NCBI GenBank assembly: GCA_025450475.1
Contig: JANWHJ010000077.1
Coordinates: 1-6,976, forward strand
Length of the DNA stretch: 6,976 nt
DNA from: Nitrososphaera sp.
GTDB lineage: Archaea > Thermoproteota > Nitrososphaeria > Nitrososphaerales > Nitrososphaeraceae
Direction of reading: 5' to 3'
In this document: positions 1-5,636 of the stretch, piece after piece
Layout: each line of letters opens with the position of its first letter
Numbering within the stretch: the first letter of the stretch is position 1
Notes under the pieces: model-generated
Database searches by the model: none
What the model was told of the DNA's origin: nothing
What the model saw: only the letters and a program-made list of their open reading frames with translations
Program-made: the position numbers and the translations under genes

Positions 1-558
1 CAAATGCCAGCACTGATACCAAAGGAAGTCGAAATTCAGAGACTGAAAAAGATCTACATCATGGTGATCATGCTGGGTTCAATCGCAGCCTCAGTAGAAG
101 TCGACAACTTTGTCGACGGCTCACTGCACCAGACGGCAATCAGAGACAGTGCTTTCACGCCTGCTCATTGGTGGTTGTACAGCCACTTCGTAGCGCTCCC
201 ACTAGGTTGGGGCTTTGTCGCAATGTACGACAGAAGGGTACCAATCCTCAGGGGTCCAGGCAACTCGATGAACACCGGTCTAAAGATAACCATCATTGGC
301 TACTTAGCCACGATGTTTACAATTGGTGTGAACGAGATGTGGCACTTCTGGTTCGTCGAAGAAATTTTTGCAGTTCCTAACCACTGGATGTTCAACATGG
401 GTGTCGTCGTGGCATTCATGGGCGCTCTGGCATACGTAGTCAGAGTATACGCCAGGTTGGTGGAGCTGGGTGCAGAATCACCGGCGAAGAACCCGTACGT
501 AGCTGAGATGTATAAGCTCGCGCTCGAAGGAAAGCTCTACAGCAGGTCTATCCCGTAG
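1..558 (+). CDS. amoC: Ammonia monooxygenase subunit C (archaeal AmoC), probably lacking its first 1-3 codons
   Basis: AmoC is a membrane subunit of the copper enzyme that oxidises ammonia to hydroxylamine. The 184 residues counted from the ATG at 4 match the archaeal AmoC length and read as a polytopic membrane protein, with hydrophobic segments near residues 18-32, 56-76, 94-109 and 129-147. Two metal-site patterns are visible. D38-x3-H42-x12-H55 has exactly the spacing of the PmoC Cu(C) ligands D156/H160/H173. N110-x3-H114-x12-H127 closely resembles the N227/H231/H245 site. The codon before the ATG at 4 is CAA (Gln) and in frame. From memory, archaeal AmoC starts M-A-Q-M-P-A, so the true start is probably just outside the window and position 4 an internal Met. 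No amoA, amoX or amoB follows before the terminator, so this is either a solitary copy or the last gene of a unit. Nitrososphaera genomes are known to carry several dispersed amoC copies. Family identity is secure; copy status is inference. Confidence 0.95.
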   Translation, partial: QMPALIPKEVEIQRLKKIYIMVIMLGSIAASVEVDNFVDGSLHQTAIRDSAFTPAHWWLYSHFVALPLGWGFVAMYDRRVPILRGPGNSMNTGLKITIIGYLATMFTIGVNEMWHFWFVEEIFAVPNHWMFNMGVVVAFMGALAYVVRVYARLVELGAESPAKNPYVAEMYKLALEGKLYSRSIP

Positions 559-575
559 ACTGGATTTCGGCTCAT

Positions 576-617
576 GCGTCTGGGAAAACTAGACGCCCGC
601 CTTTTCCTTTTTCTTTT
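576..617 (+). terminator. Hairpin plus T-tract terminator of amoC
   Basis: Eighteen bases after the amoC stop codon an 8-bp stem can form between 576-583 (GCGTCTGG) and 589-596 (CTAGACGC), with one G-U pair and a GAAAA loop. It is followed by CCGCC and a pyrimidine run at 601-617 containing three T-tracts of 4, 5 and 4. Archaeal RNA polymerase terminates at T-rich tracts. The stable stem is an extra that could also protect the 3' end of a highly expressed amoC transcript; that role is inference. Confidence 0.75.
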
Positions 618-628
618 AACAAAGTTAC

Positions 629-636
629 ATTATATT
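629..636 (+). promoter_or_regulatory. Probable TATA-like promoter element of the dienelactone hydrolase gene
   Basis: The A/T-rich ATTATATT lies about 35 bp before the ATG at 668. With the usual archaeal spacing of about 26 bp it would place transcription start near 658, giving a leader of about 10 nt. A second candidate is the TTTTTTAA run at 661-668, which would instead give a leaderless message starting at the second ATG (692). No Shine-Dalgarno sequence precedes either ATG, which suits a short-leader or leaderless transcript. Which box is used cannot be decided from sequence alone. Confidence 0.4.
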
Positions 637-667
637 CTATCATGCTCGGTCGCTGCAAGATTTTTTA

Positions 668-1981
668 ATGATCAAGTGTGAAGATAAACAAATGAGGTTT
701 GGAGATATCCATGCAATATTGCTTGCTGCAACACTAGTTTCTTCATCCATTGTTTCAACGATCGCTAATATCTCAGCTGCGCCCCTGCCACAAATGTCAA
801 TGTCTACTCTGCATGTTGAAAGTCCTACTATCGTGAAGGGCTCAATAGCCAACGTCCAGCTCGACGATGAAGGGAACACCAAGTGGATCGAGTCGGGGTT
901 TTGGGTCCTACGTTTGAGACCAGGCGCGTCTGATTCAGATATGCCATCGGCCAATCTGGTGTCCCGGATCTCGATGGTGGGAGTGGACGGCACCGCGGCA
1001 CACGGCCATGCGATAACCCATTTCACACTGACCGGGTCCTCGAGGGAAGGCAACAACACACACGTGTTCGAAGGAACAGCTACTGTCACTATGAGGGAAG
1101 TCCCGGTGTCCTCAGTTCCAATTACGATCAAGCTACTCAACAACGCGGCGATGACAATGTGGTTAGGGCCAGATAGGATTGACTCGCACTTTGGAACAAA
1201 CCCGATCTATGGTACACTTACAGAGTTGTCAAGGGCGGCGATGACAGACATGACCAATGGCATGGCAGTGAATGACAGGCCGGCCAAAGTGAATGCTACT
1301 GCTCTGGAGAAGAGGGCTGTCAATTATTACGCCAATGCGACAGGATATCTCGTGCACCCCGTGGATGGTGCCAACATGCCCGCGGTTATCATGATTCACG
1401 AATGGTGGGGACTAAACCAACACATTAAGGAAGTGGCAGACAGCCTTGCGAACGACGGGTATGTTGTTCTTGCCGTTGATCTCTATAACGGCGAAGTGTC
1501 GACAGAGTCCAGCCGCGCAGGCCAACTAGCGGGGTCCGTAAGGGAGAACCCTGACGAGGCAATCGCCAACTTGAATGCGGCCGTAGAATATGTTTCATCG
1601 CTGCAAAACGTAAACAGCTCAAGAATAGCCTCATTGGGTTGGTGCTTTGGCGGCGGCCAGTCTCTGCAGCTTGCCCTCAATACTAAGCAGCCACTGGCTG
1701 CAACAGTAATTTACTATGGCAATCTCGTTACAAACCAGACAGAGCTGACAAGAATTACTTGGCCGGTGTTGGGCGTATTCGGTTCTGCAGACCAGTCAAT
1801 ACCTGTAGACATGGTCAACCAATTTGACGCTGCCCTTGATGCTACCGGGGTAATAAACGAGATCTACATCTACGAGGGAGTGGGGCACGCCTTTGCAAAT
1901 CCCTCAGGCGACAACTATTCGCCCGTGGAAACTGCCGACGCTTGGGAAAAGACCCTAACGTTTCTGAGCAAGTACGTGTAG
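668..1981 (+). CDS. Secreted dienelactone hydrolase family protein with an extra N-terminal beta-rich domain
   Basis: The product is 437 residues. A signal-peptide-like hydrophobic stretch covers about residues 12-38. Residues about 45-185 form an uncharacterised Thr/Val-rich region, probably beta structure, followed by a linker. Residues about 217-437 are a dienelactone-hydrolase (DLH) alpha/beta-hydrolase domain. The family's active site is intact: E245 in HEWWGLN, nucleophile C326 in GWCFGGG, D375 in GSADQ and H407 in GVGHAF. DLH enzymes hydrolyse lactone or ester bonds; the substrate here is unknown. Five N-x-S/T sequons (N129, N209, N223, N316, N356) support an extracytoplasmic location. 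The ATG at 692 (MRFGDIHAILL) is an equally good start and gives a cleaner signal peptide. A canonical DLH is about 230-250 residues, so the front half is an addition. The gene lies downstream of amoC but has its own promoter-like sequence after the amoC terminator. It ends 19 bp from the convergent permease gene. The hydrolase assignment is firm; the role is not known. Confidence 0.9.
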   Translation: MIKCEDKQMRFGDIHAILLAATLVSSSIVSTIANISAAPLPQMSMSTLHVESPTIVKGSIANVQLDDEGNTKWIESGFWVLRLRPGASDSDMPSANLVSRISMVGVDGTAAHGHAITHFTLTGSSREGNNTHVFEGTATVTMREVPVSSVPITIKLLNNAAMTMWLGPDRIDSHFGTNPIYGTLTELSRAAMTDMTNGMAVNDRPAKVNATALEKRAVNYYANATGYLVHPVDGANMPAVIMIHEWWGLNQHIKEVADSLANDGYVVLAVDLYNGEVSTESSRAGQLAGSVRENPDEAIANLNAAVEYVSSLQNVNSSRIASLGWCFGGGQSLQLALNTKQPLAATVIYYGNLVTNQTELTRITWPVLGVFGSADQSIPVDMVNQFDAALDATGVINEIYIYEGVGHAFANPSGDNYSPVETADAWEKTLTFLSKYV

Positions 1982-1990
1982 AGCGCCAGC

Positions 1991-2010
1991 ACTTTTCTTT
2001 TTATTCTCTT
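1991..2010 (+). terminator. T-rich terminator between convergent genes
   Basis: The 19-bp gap between the hydrolase stop (1981) and the stop of the convergent permease (2001), plus the first bases of the latter, is pyrimidine-rich on the + strand, with T-runs of 4 and 5 (ACTTTTCTTTTTATTCTCTT). This fits an archaeal intrinsic terminator for the hydrolase transcript. No strong stem precedes it. The - strand shows no comparable T-run just beyond 2001, so the ABC operon may read into the hydrolase 3' end before stopping. Confidence 0.55.
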
Positions 2011-3248
2011 CTCAGAGCTACTATCGGTGGCAACCTTGACGCTTTCCAGGCGGGGTAGCTTCCAGCAAGGATCGACAGCCCAACCGAAAGTCCCCATACA
2101 CTACCTAAGTCTGTTGGCAGGAAAACCGGTGAGAGCCCAGAAGAACCAGAGTCCTGCCCTGCAAAGCCAGCCACAAGCACAAAGCCGCCCGCAATCCCAA
2201 GCCCCAGGCCGAGGGTCGCCCCAAAGACGCCTATTATCAGGGCTTCTGAGAGAAACAGGGCGAGAATAAAGCCTTTCTGAGCTCCTATCGCTTTCATAGT
2301 GCCGATCTCTCTGATCCTTTCCATCACAGAGGTGTAGAGGGTAGTAATGATTCCCACGCCCCCGACAAGCAGTGCACCAAGTGCGATGCTCAGGATAAAT
2401 GAAGTAAAACCTGCCGTGAACTCTTGAATTGTTTTAAGTATTGCAGCGGCGGTGGTGATCCCAATGTCGTTGCCATAGAGACTCCTTATTTCCCCCTCCA
2501 CTATAGTCACGTGCTCTCCAGACTGGGCGACAACTAGTAGGGTGTCATACTTGTTGGCCTTTTCAAGCAATGCATTGCCAGAAATCCTGTTAAACATTAC
2601 TGCGTTGTCGATTGTAGGGTTGCCGGTTGGCTCCATTATGCCACTAACCACAAAGCTCTTCGAATTTTCTTCCTGCTTGCCGTTGTCGGCGTTGACGAAC
2701 GAATACTTAACCCTGAGCGTCTGGCCAACCACTGCAAATGGAGTATCATCGCCGGGCGGGTTTGCCACGCTATCTGAAAGAATTATCGCCGACGGGTCGT
2801 TCTGCCTTATAGTCGAGCCTTCCACGAATTCGACTGTCGGAGCTATGACAAAGATTTTTTGCGGGTCGATAGAAAACACGGTCGTGTCCTCGGACCTACC
2901 CCTTGATTCGAGTGTTACCTGAGCCTGGTACGACGGCACCACCTCGTCGACAAATGGGAGCGAACTTATTCTGCTTACAACCGCCTCGTTGAGTGTGATC
3001 TTTGGTGCGGGCGGCGGTCCTCCTCCGAAGGGACCGGAATTTTCCTGTTGGGCGCTCGATATGAAAATTACATTTGGCGCGAGCTGGCTGAACTGATCGT
3101 TAATAAATGCCCCAAAGCCGGCTCCAAGTCCGTTTAGCGCAGTCATTAGGGCGCTACCGACTACTACCATTAGAACTGTTAGTGCCGACCGGGTCTTCCT
3201 CTCTCTTAATGCGTCGAATGATAGCGAGAATATCTGGATTACATTCAT
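2001..3248 (-). CDS. MacB/FtsX-type ABC transporter permease
   Basis: This 415-residue membrane subunit has the MacB layout. The N-terminus has an amphipathic start and TM1 (about residues 20-46). A large extracytoplasmic MacB-PCD-like domain spans about 50-275. An FtsX domain follows with TM2 (about 280-305), TM3 (about 328-362) and TM4 (about 383-400). The family's hallmark cytoplasmic stretch is clear at 309-324 (MERIREIGTMKAIGAQ), and the end reads YPAWKASRLPPIVALR, the usual closing motif. MacB-type transporters do not move substrate through the bilayer. They use ATP-driven conformational changes transmitted to the outside, for efflux, lipoprotein traffic or signalling. The periplasm-side loop carries a Gly/Pro-rich segment (73-81). 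Its ATG overlaps the stop of the upstream gene by 4 nt (ATGA), so translation is probably coupled. It forms the transporter with the ATPase at 4642-5361. The substrate cannot be read from sequence. Confidence 0.93.
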   Translation of the reverse strand: MNVIQIFSLSFDALRERKTRSALTVLMVVVGSALMTALNGLGAGFGAFINDQFSQLAPNVIFISSAQQENSGPFGGGPPPAPKITLNEAVVSRISSLPFVDEVVPSYQAQVTLESRGRSEDTTVFSIDPQKIFVIAPTVEFVEGSTIRQNDPSAIILSDSVANPPGDDTPFAVVGQTLRVKYSFVNADNGKQEENSKSFVVSGIMEPTGNPTIDNAVMFNRISGNALLEKANKYDTLLVVAQSGEHVTIVEGEIRSLYGNDIGITTAAAILKTIQEFTAGFTSFILSIALGALLVGGVGIITTLYTSVMERIREIGTMKAIGAQKGFILALFLSEALIIGVFGATLGLGLGIAGGFVLVAGFAGQDSGSSGLSPVFLPTDLGSVWGLSVGLSILAGSYPAWKASRLPPIVALRRE

Positions 3249-4642
3249 TTCCGATCGTCTTTCTTGTTGTGGCTGTCAAGGACAGATTCAATATCTTCGT
3301 CTTGCTTGCCAGCTTGGATTGTGTGCTTTAAGGAGGTTTTTTTCCTCCTTCTGAATGCCAAGCCTCCGGCTATCGCCACGGCTACCCCAACCCCGATTAC
3401 AAGTGACAGGGTCATCATGCTGCTGTCCTGCCCAGATTCAACAGCAGGCTGCTCTGGTACAAATTCGAATTCGGAATAGAAGTCAAGTGCATGCAGCTCT
3501 CTGAGGTTGTCCTTGTACGTTATCTGCAATGAAACAGGGTAGACGCCTGCTTCGCTGTTGTCGTCGATTCTTACAGGGATGCTGAAAGGCAGAGGTGAGT
3601 TCTCCTCGAGATCGCCGAGGTACTGCGATGGGGGTAGACTCGACACCAAGTTCTCCGCACCGACCAGCTCGACGGTGGTGAAGAGCGCCACGGTGTTGCC
3701 TTCGTTCAACAGGTTGCCGACAATGTTGGGGGTGCCTCCGATGTAGTTGACCTCTATGTCATAGGCCCTTATGCTGATTTCTCCTGCGACGTAGGTTCCA
3801 AGTGTGAACCTTTCGATGTTTGATTTTCCGTTCGATGAATATTCGACTGTCAAGTCAAACGAAGACGGATTCCCGATCAGTGCATTTGCTGCAAAGACTC
3901 TGGTGGCCAGCACAACCTTCGAGTCTTTATCGATCCTCTGGACATCCCATTTTGATTCTCCCAGGATCTCTAGAGACTCGGAATTGGATTCCATAGTTAC
4001 GACGACACTTGTTATTGTAGCTGTTCCGCTGTTTGCCACGCTAAATGAATAATCTTCAATCTTGCCGGCAGCAATCTGAGTGCTGCTTTGGTTTTCATTG
4101 CTGGTCGTCCTGCTCAAAGTCAAGACAACGTCGCCTGTCACTCTAAATGGAACATTCATTTCTACATTTCTCGGCGTTCCTGTCTCGAAGATCCTCGAAT
4201 AATCTAGGGAAAGCCGGGCGGTATATTCCCCGACATTTGCTGAATTAAGCACGTCCACGTCAAAAAGAATGACAAACGGGTTTCCAACTTTTGCAATTTG
4301 GTTGTAGGTCGCGATCGCAGGAGAGTTGATTGACTTGCCAGTAGCCAGAAAATTCTCTGGGAGCGATAGGCGGCCGGTAATTCCTGCAATGTCCGAGGGG
4401 CCCCTGTTGATCAGGACGACTGCTAAGGTGGATGAGCCGTCGCCGGGGCCGACGTCCACTTCTGCGCCAGTTAGGTTGCCGTTAGAATCCGTCGTCCAGT
4501 ATGAATCGAGATACACGGGACCACTAAAATTGCCTTCAATGATCTCCTCTCTGGATGGGCCGCGCTCTTGGGAATACACGCTGGATGGTGCAAAGTCCAG
4601 ACCTATGGTTGCAATCAACGCGAGAATTATTATCGCGCGCAT
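3245..4642 (-). CDS. Membrane-anchored extracytoplasmic protein with Ig-like/CARDB-type repeats, partner of the ABC transporter
   Basis: The product is 465 residues: a signal peptide at about 1-24, a long extracytoplasmic region, a single C-terminal transmembrane segment at about 408-430, then RRRKK and a charged cytoplasmic tail of about 30 residues. The outer region appears to hold three successive beta-sandwich-like units (about 70-168, 190-282 and 298-395). Each has phrases such as NSGTATITS or LLNEGNTVAL, typical of COG1361/CARDB/NEW3-type domains in archaeal surface proteins. Sequons occur at N38, N56 and N184. It sits between the ATPase and permease genes with 1-nt and 4-nt overlaps, so it is most likely a dedicated surface component: a substrate-capturing or scaffold subunit, or the target moved by the MacB-like transporter. 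No PGF or LPXTG-like sorting motif is present, so permanent anchoring by the TM is expected. Architecture is seen; the function is inference. Confidence 0.85.
   Translation of the reverse strand: MRAIIILALIATIGLDFAPSSVYSQERGPSREEIIEGNFSGPVYLDSYWTTDSNGNLTGAEVDVGPGDGSSTLAVVLINRGPSDIAGITGRLSLPENFLATGKSINSPAIATYNQIAKVGNPFVILFDVDVLNSANVGEYTARLSLDYSRIFETGTPRNVEMNVPFRVTGDVVLTLSRTTSNENQSSTQIAAGKIEDYSFSVANSGTATITSVVVTMESNSESLEILGESKWDVQRIDKDSKVVLATRVFAANALIGNPSSFDLTVEYSSNGKSNIERFTLGTYVAGEISIRAYDIEVNYIGGTPNIVGNLLNEGNTVALFTTVELVGAENLVSSLPPSQYLGDLEENSPLPFSIPVRIDDNSEAGVYPVSLQITYKDNLRELHALDFYSEFEFVPEQPAVESGQDSSMMTLSLVIGVGVAVAIAGGLAFRRRKKTSLKHTIQAGKQDEDIESVLDSHNKKDDRK
3330..3350 (-). repeat. Perfect inverted repeat with A7 loop (coding strand) containing AGGAGG
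   Basis: AAGGAGG (3330-3336) and CCTCCTT (3344-3350) are perfect 7-bp arms around seven identical bases. On the coding (-) strand it reads AAGGAGG, A7, CCTCCTT, encoding the RRRKKTSLK region just after the transmembrane segment of the surface protein. Basic tail codons explain part of the composition. The exact symmetry together with a Shine-Dalgarno-like arm and a slippery A7 run is notable. A +1 slip in the A-run would reach a stop codon (TAA) two codons later. Confidence 0.6.
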
Positions 4643-5361
4643 TAGTGGTACACAACCTCCTTTTCGACCATGCCGTCTCTGATGAATATCGCCCTGTCGG
4701 TGGCTTCTGCAAGCTCTGAATTGTGCGTTACCATTACTATGGTACGTCTGAACTTGTTTGAAAGCATCTTTAGCAGGTCAAATACCTCCTGCCCAGTCTT
4801 TGTGTCGAGGTTGCCAGTTGGCTCGTCTGCAAGGATCATCGCCGGGTCGTTCATGAGCGCCCGCGCTACCGCGACCCTCTGTTGCTGGCCACCGCTCAGG
4901 CTGCTAGGCTTAAAGCGCGCCTTTTCACTGATGCCGAGAACATCGAGAATTTTCATTGCGCGTTGCTCCTTTTTGCTGCCTTGCATGCCGGACAAGATTG
5001 CCGGGAGCTCGACGTTCTTGAGGACAGTCGTCCTGTTTATCAGGTTGTAAGACTGGAAGATGAAGCCGATAAGGTGGTTCCTCATTGTGGCAAGCTCGGA
5101 ATCGCTCAGAGAAAAAACGTCGACGCCATTTATGAAAACTCTTCCCGACGTGGGCCTGTCAAGAGCACCTATCATGTTGAGCAATGTTGACTTGCCGCTG
5201 CCAGAGGGACCAACGATAGCGACAAATTCCCCCTTCTTTATAGAAAGATCTATGCCACGGAGTGCGGCGACCCTGCCAGCAGCGGACTCGAATACCTTGA
5301 CAATTTTTTCAACCTTTAGAACTACAGAAGTATCGCTTCCGTCCGCATTCTTGTTAGCCAA
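4642..5361 (-). CDS. ABC transporter ATP-binding protein, MacB/LolD type
   Basis: This 239-residue cytoplasmic ATPase has all nucleotide-binding motifs. Walker A is GPSGSGKST at 51-59 and the Q-loop glutamine is Q103. The signature LSGGQQQR lies at 155-162, Walker B MILADE at 175-180, the D-loop follows, and the switch histidine is H213 (VTHN). The phrases GALDRPTSG, FIFQSYNLI and ADEPTGNLD are typical of the LolD/MacB branch, which pairs with FtsX-like permeases. The start is the TTG at 5361. It is the only ATG, GTG or TTG in frame before Walker A, and an in-frame TAA lies 6 nt upstream, so the start is well determined although non-standard. The stop codon overlaps the next gene's ATG by one base (TAATG). 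It is the first gene of the three-gene operon and powers the permease encoded at its end. Confidence 0.95.
   Translation of the reverse strand: MANKNADGSDTSVVLKVEKIVKVFESAAGRVAALRGIDLSIKKGEFVAIVGPSGSGKSTLLNMIGALDRPTSGRVFINGVDVFSLSDSELATMRNHLIGFIFQSYNLINRTTVLKNVELPAILSGMQGSKKEQRAMKILDVLGISEKARFKPSSLSGGQQQRVAVARALMNDPAMILADEPTGNLDTKTGQEVFDLLKMLSNKFRRTIVMVTHNSELAEATDRAIFIRDGMVEKEVVYH
4655..4660 (-). promoter_or_regulatory. Strong Shine-Dalgarno sequence for the surface-protein gene
   Basis: GGAGGT on the - strand lies inside the 3' end of the ATPase gene, 12 nt upstream of the ATG at 4642. It matches the archaeal anti-Shine-Dalgarno sequence fully. The spacer is a little long, but with the TAATG overlap it suggests the surface protein is initiated efficiently and independently. 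By contrast, no Shine-Dalgarno sequence is seen before the first gene (TTG at 5361) or the permease. Confidence 0.5.
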
Positions 5362-5387
5362 GCGTTATATAGAAATCAATGGCCGTC

Positions 5388-5394
5388 TAATAAG
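5388..5394 (-). promoter_or_regulatory. Probable TATA-like element of the ABC operon
   Basis: On the - strand the A/T-rich CTTATTA lies about 30 bp before the only usable start codon (TTG at 5361). With an archaeal spacing of about 26 bp, transcription would begin around 5364, giving a nearly leaderless mRNA; this agrees with the absence of a Shine-Dalgarno sequence. The better-looking TATATAA closer in (5366-5372) would place the transcript start inside the coding region and so is less likely to be the functional box. Confidence 0.4.
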
Positions 5395-5397
5395 GAT

Positions 5398-5417
5398 AAC
5401 TGACTGACCAGTCAGTT
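5398..5417. promoter_or_regulatory. 20-bp palindrome, candidate repressor operator
   Basis: AACTGACTG (5398-5406) and CAGTCAGTT (5409-5417) are perfect 9-bp inverted arms around a 2-bp spacer. The arms contain the tandem ACTGACTG. Form and length resemble operators bound by dimeric helix-turn-helix repressors such as the TetR family, which often use TGAC-type half-sites. It lies in the divergent region between the ABC operon and the YHS gene, directly upstream of the operon's probable TATA element where the TFB-recognition element would be. Binding there could block initiation of the ABC operon. No regulator gene is in the window. Confidence 0.55.
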
Positions 5418-5466
5418 TTGCCTTGCCAAACTCTAAATCCATACAGAATCAGCCAATGGCAAAAAA

Positions 5467-5473
5467 TTAAATA
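5467..5473 (+). promoter_or_regulatory. Possible TATA element for the YHS gene
   Basis: TTAAATA is centred about 26 bp before the GTG at 5496, the classical archaeal distance between TATA box and transcription start. If used, it would give a leaderless mRNA beginning at that GTG. This supports the short form of the YHS protein, but the box also falls within the reading frame if a more upstream start is used. Confidence 0.35.
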
Positions 5474-5495
5474 CGCAGATCCGTCGTTGGAAGGT

Positions 5496-5636
5496 GTGCC
5501 TGTCGATCCCGTCTGCGGAATTGAAATGGATCAAGATCTTGCTGTGAACCATGAACATCAAGGCAAGACCTACTACTTTTGTTGCGAGGGCTGCAAGAGG
5601 ATCTTTGTAAAAAAGCCGCGAAAGTATTCAAAGTGA
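5496..5636 (+). CDS. YHS-domain metal-binding mini-protein
   Basis: From the GTG at 5496 the product is 46 residues and is almost entirely a YHS domain. It reads VDPVCGIEMDQ at the front and YYFCCEGCKRIF near the end, with the conserved cysteines of DPVCG and FCCEGC as likely metal ligands. YHS domains are found alone or fused to copper/heavy-metal ATPases and are thought to bind metal ions such as copper. That would be relevant beside a copper-dependent ammonia oxidiser, but the specific metal is not shown. The start is uncertain. In-frame TTG codons exist at 5418 (72 residues) and 5487. An ATG at 5456 in another frame gives a natural M-A-K-I-K-Y-A-D-P start if one A of the A6 run at 5461-5466 is removed. 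The gene is divergent from the ABC operon. Its last 9 nt overlap the end of the convergent asparagine-synthase-like gene. The family call is confident, the start is not. Confidence 0.75.
   Translation: MPVDPVCGIEMDQDLAVNHEHQGKTYYFCCEGCKRIFVKKPRKYSK

Noticed and set aside
640..1143. Open frame of 167 codons on the - strand opposite the hydrolase N-terminal domain
   Set aside because: It lies fully antisense to a gene with a clear signal peptide and fold, has no recognisable domain and no promoter. The coding signal belongs to the + strand.
2542..2922. Open frame on the + strand inside the permease gene
   Set aside because: Antisense shadow of the MacB-like permease; its sequence shows no motif.
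3245..3430. Archaeosortase or sortase-type anchor at the C-terminus of the surface protein
   Set aside because: A TM followed by RRRKK resembles a sorting signal, but there is no PGF, LPXTG or similar motif before the TM and the tail after it is about 30 residues, too long for a cleaved sorting signal.
4326..5050. Two open frames on the + strand (118 and 126 codons) opposite the surface protein and ATPase
   Set aside because: The opposite strand carries intact Walker motifs and a signal peptide; these frames are by-products of codon bias.
5366..5372. TATATAA as the promoter of the ABC operon
   Set aside because: At the normal 26-bp spacing it would start transcription inside the gene, downstream of the only usable start codon.
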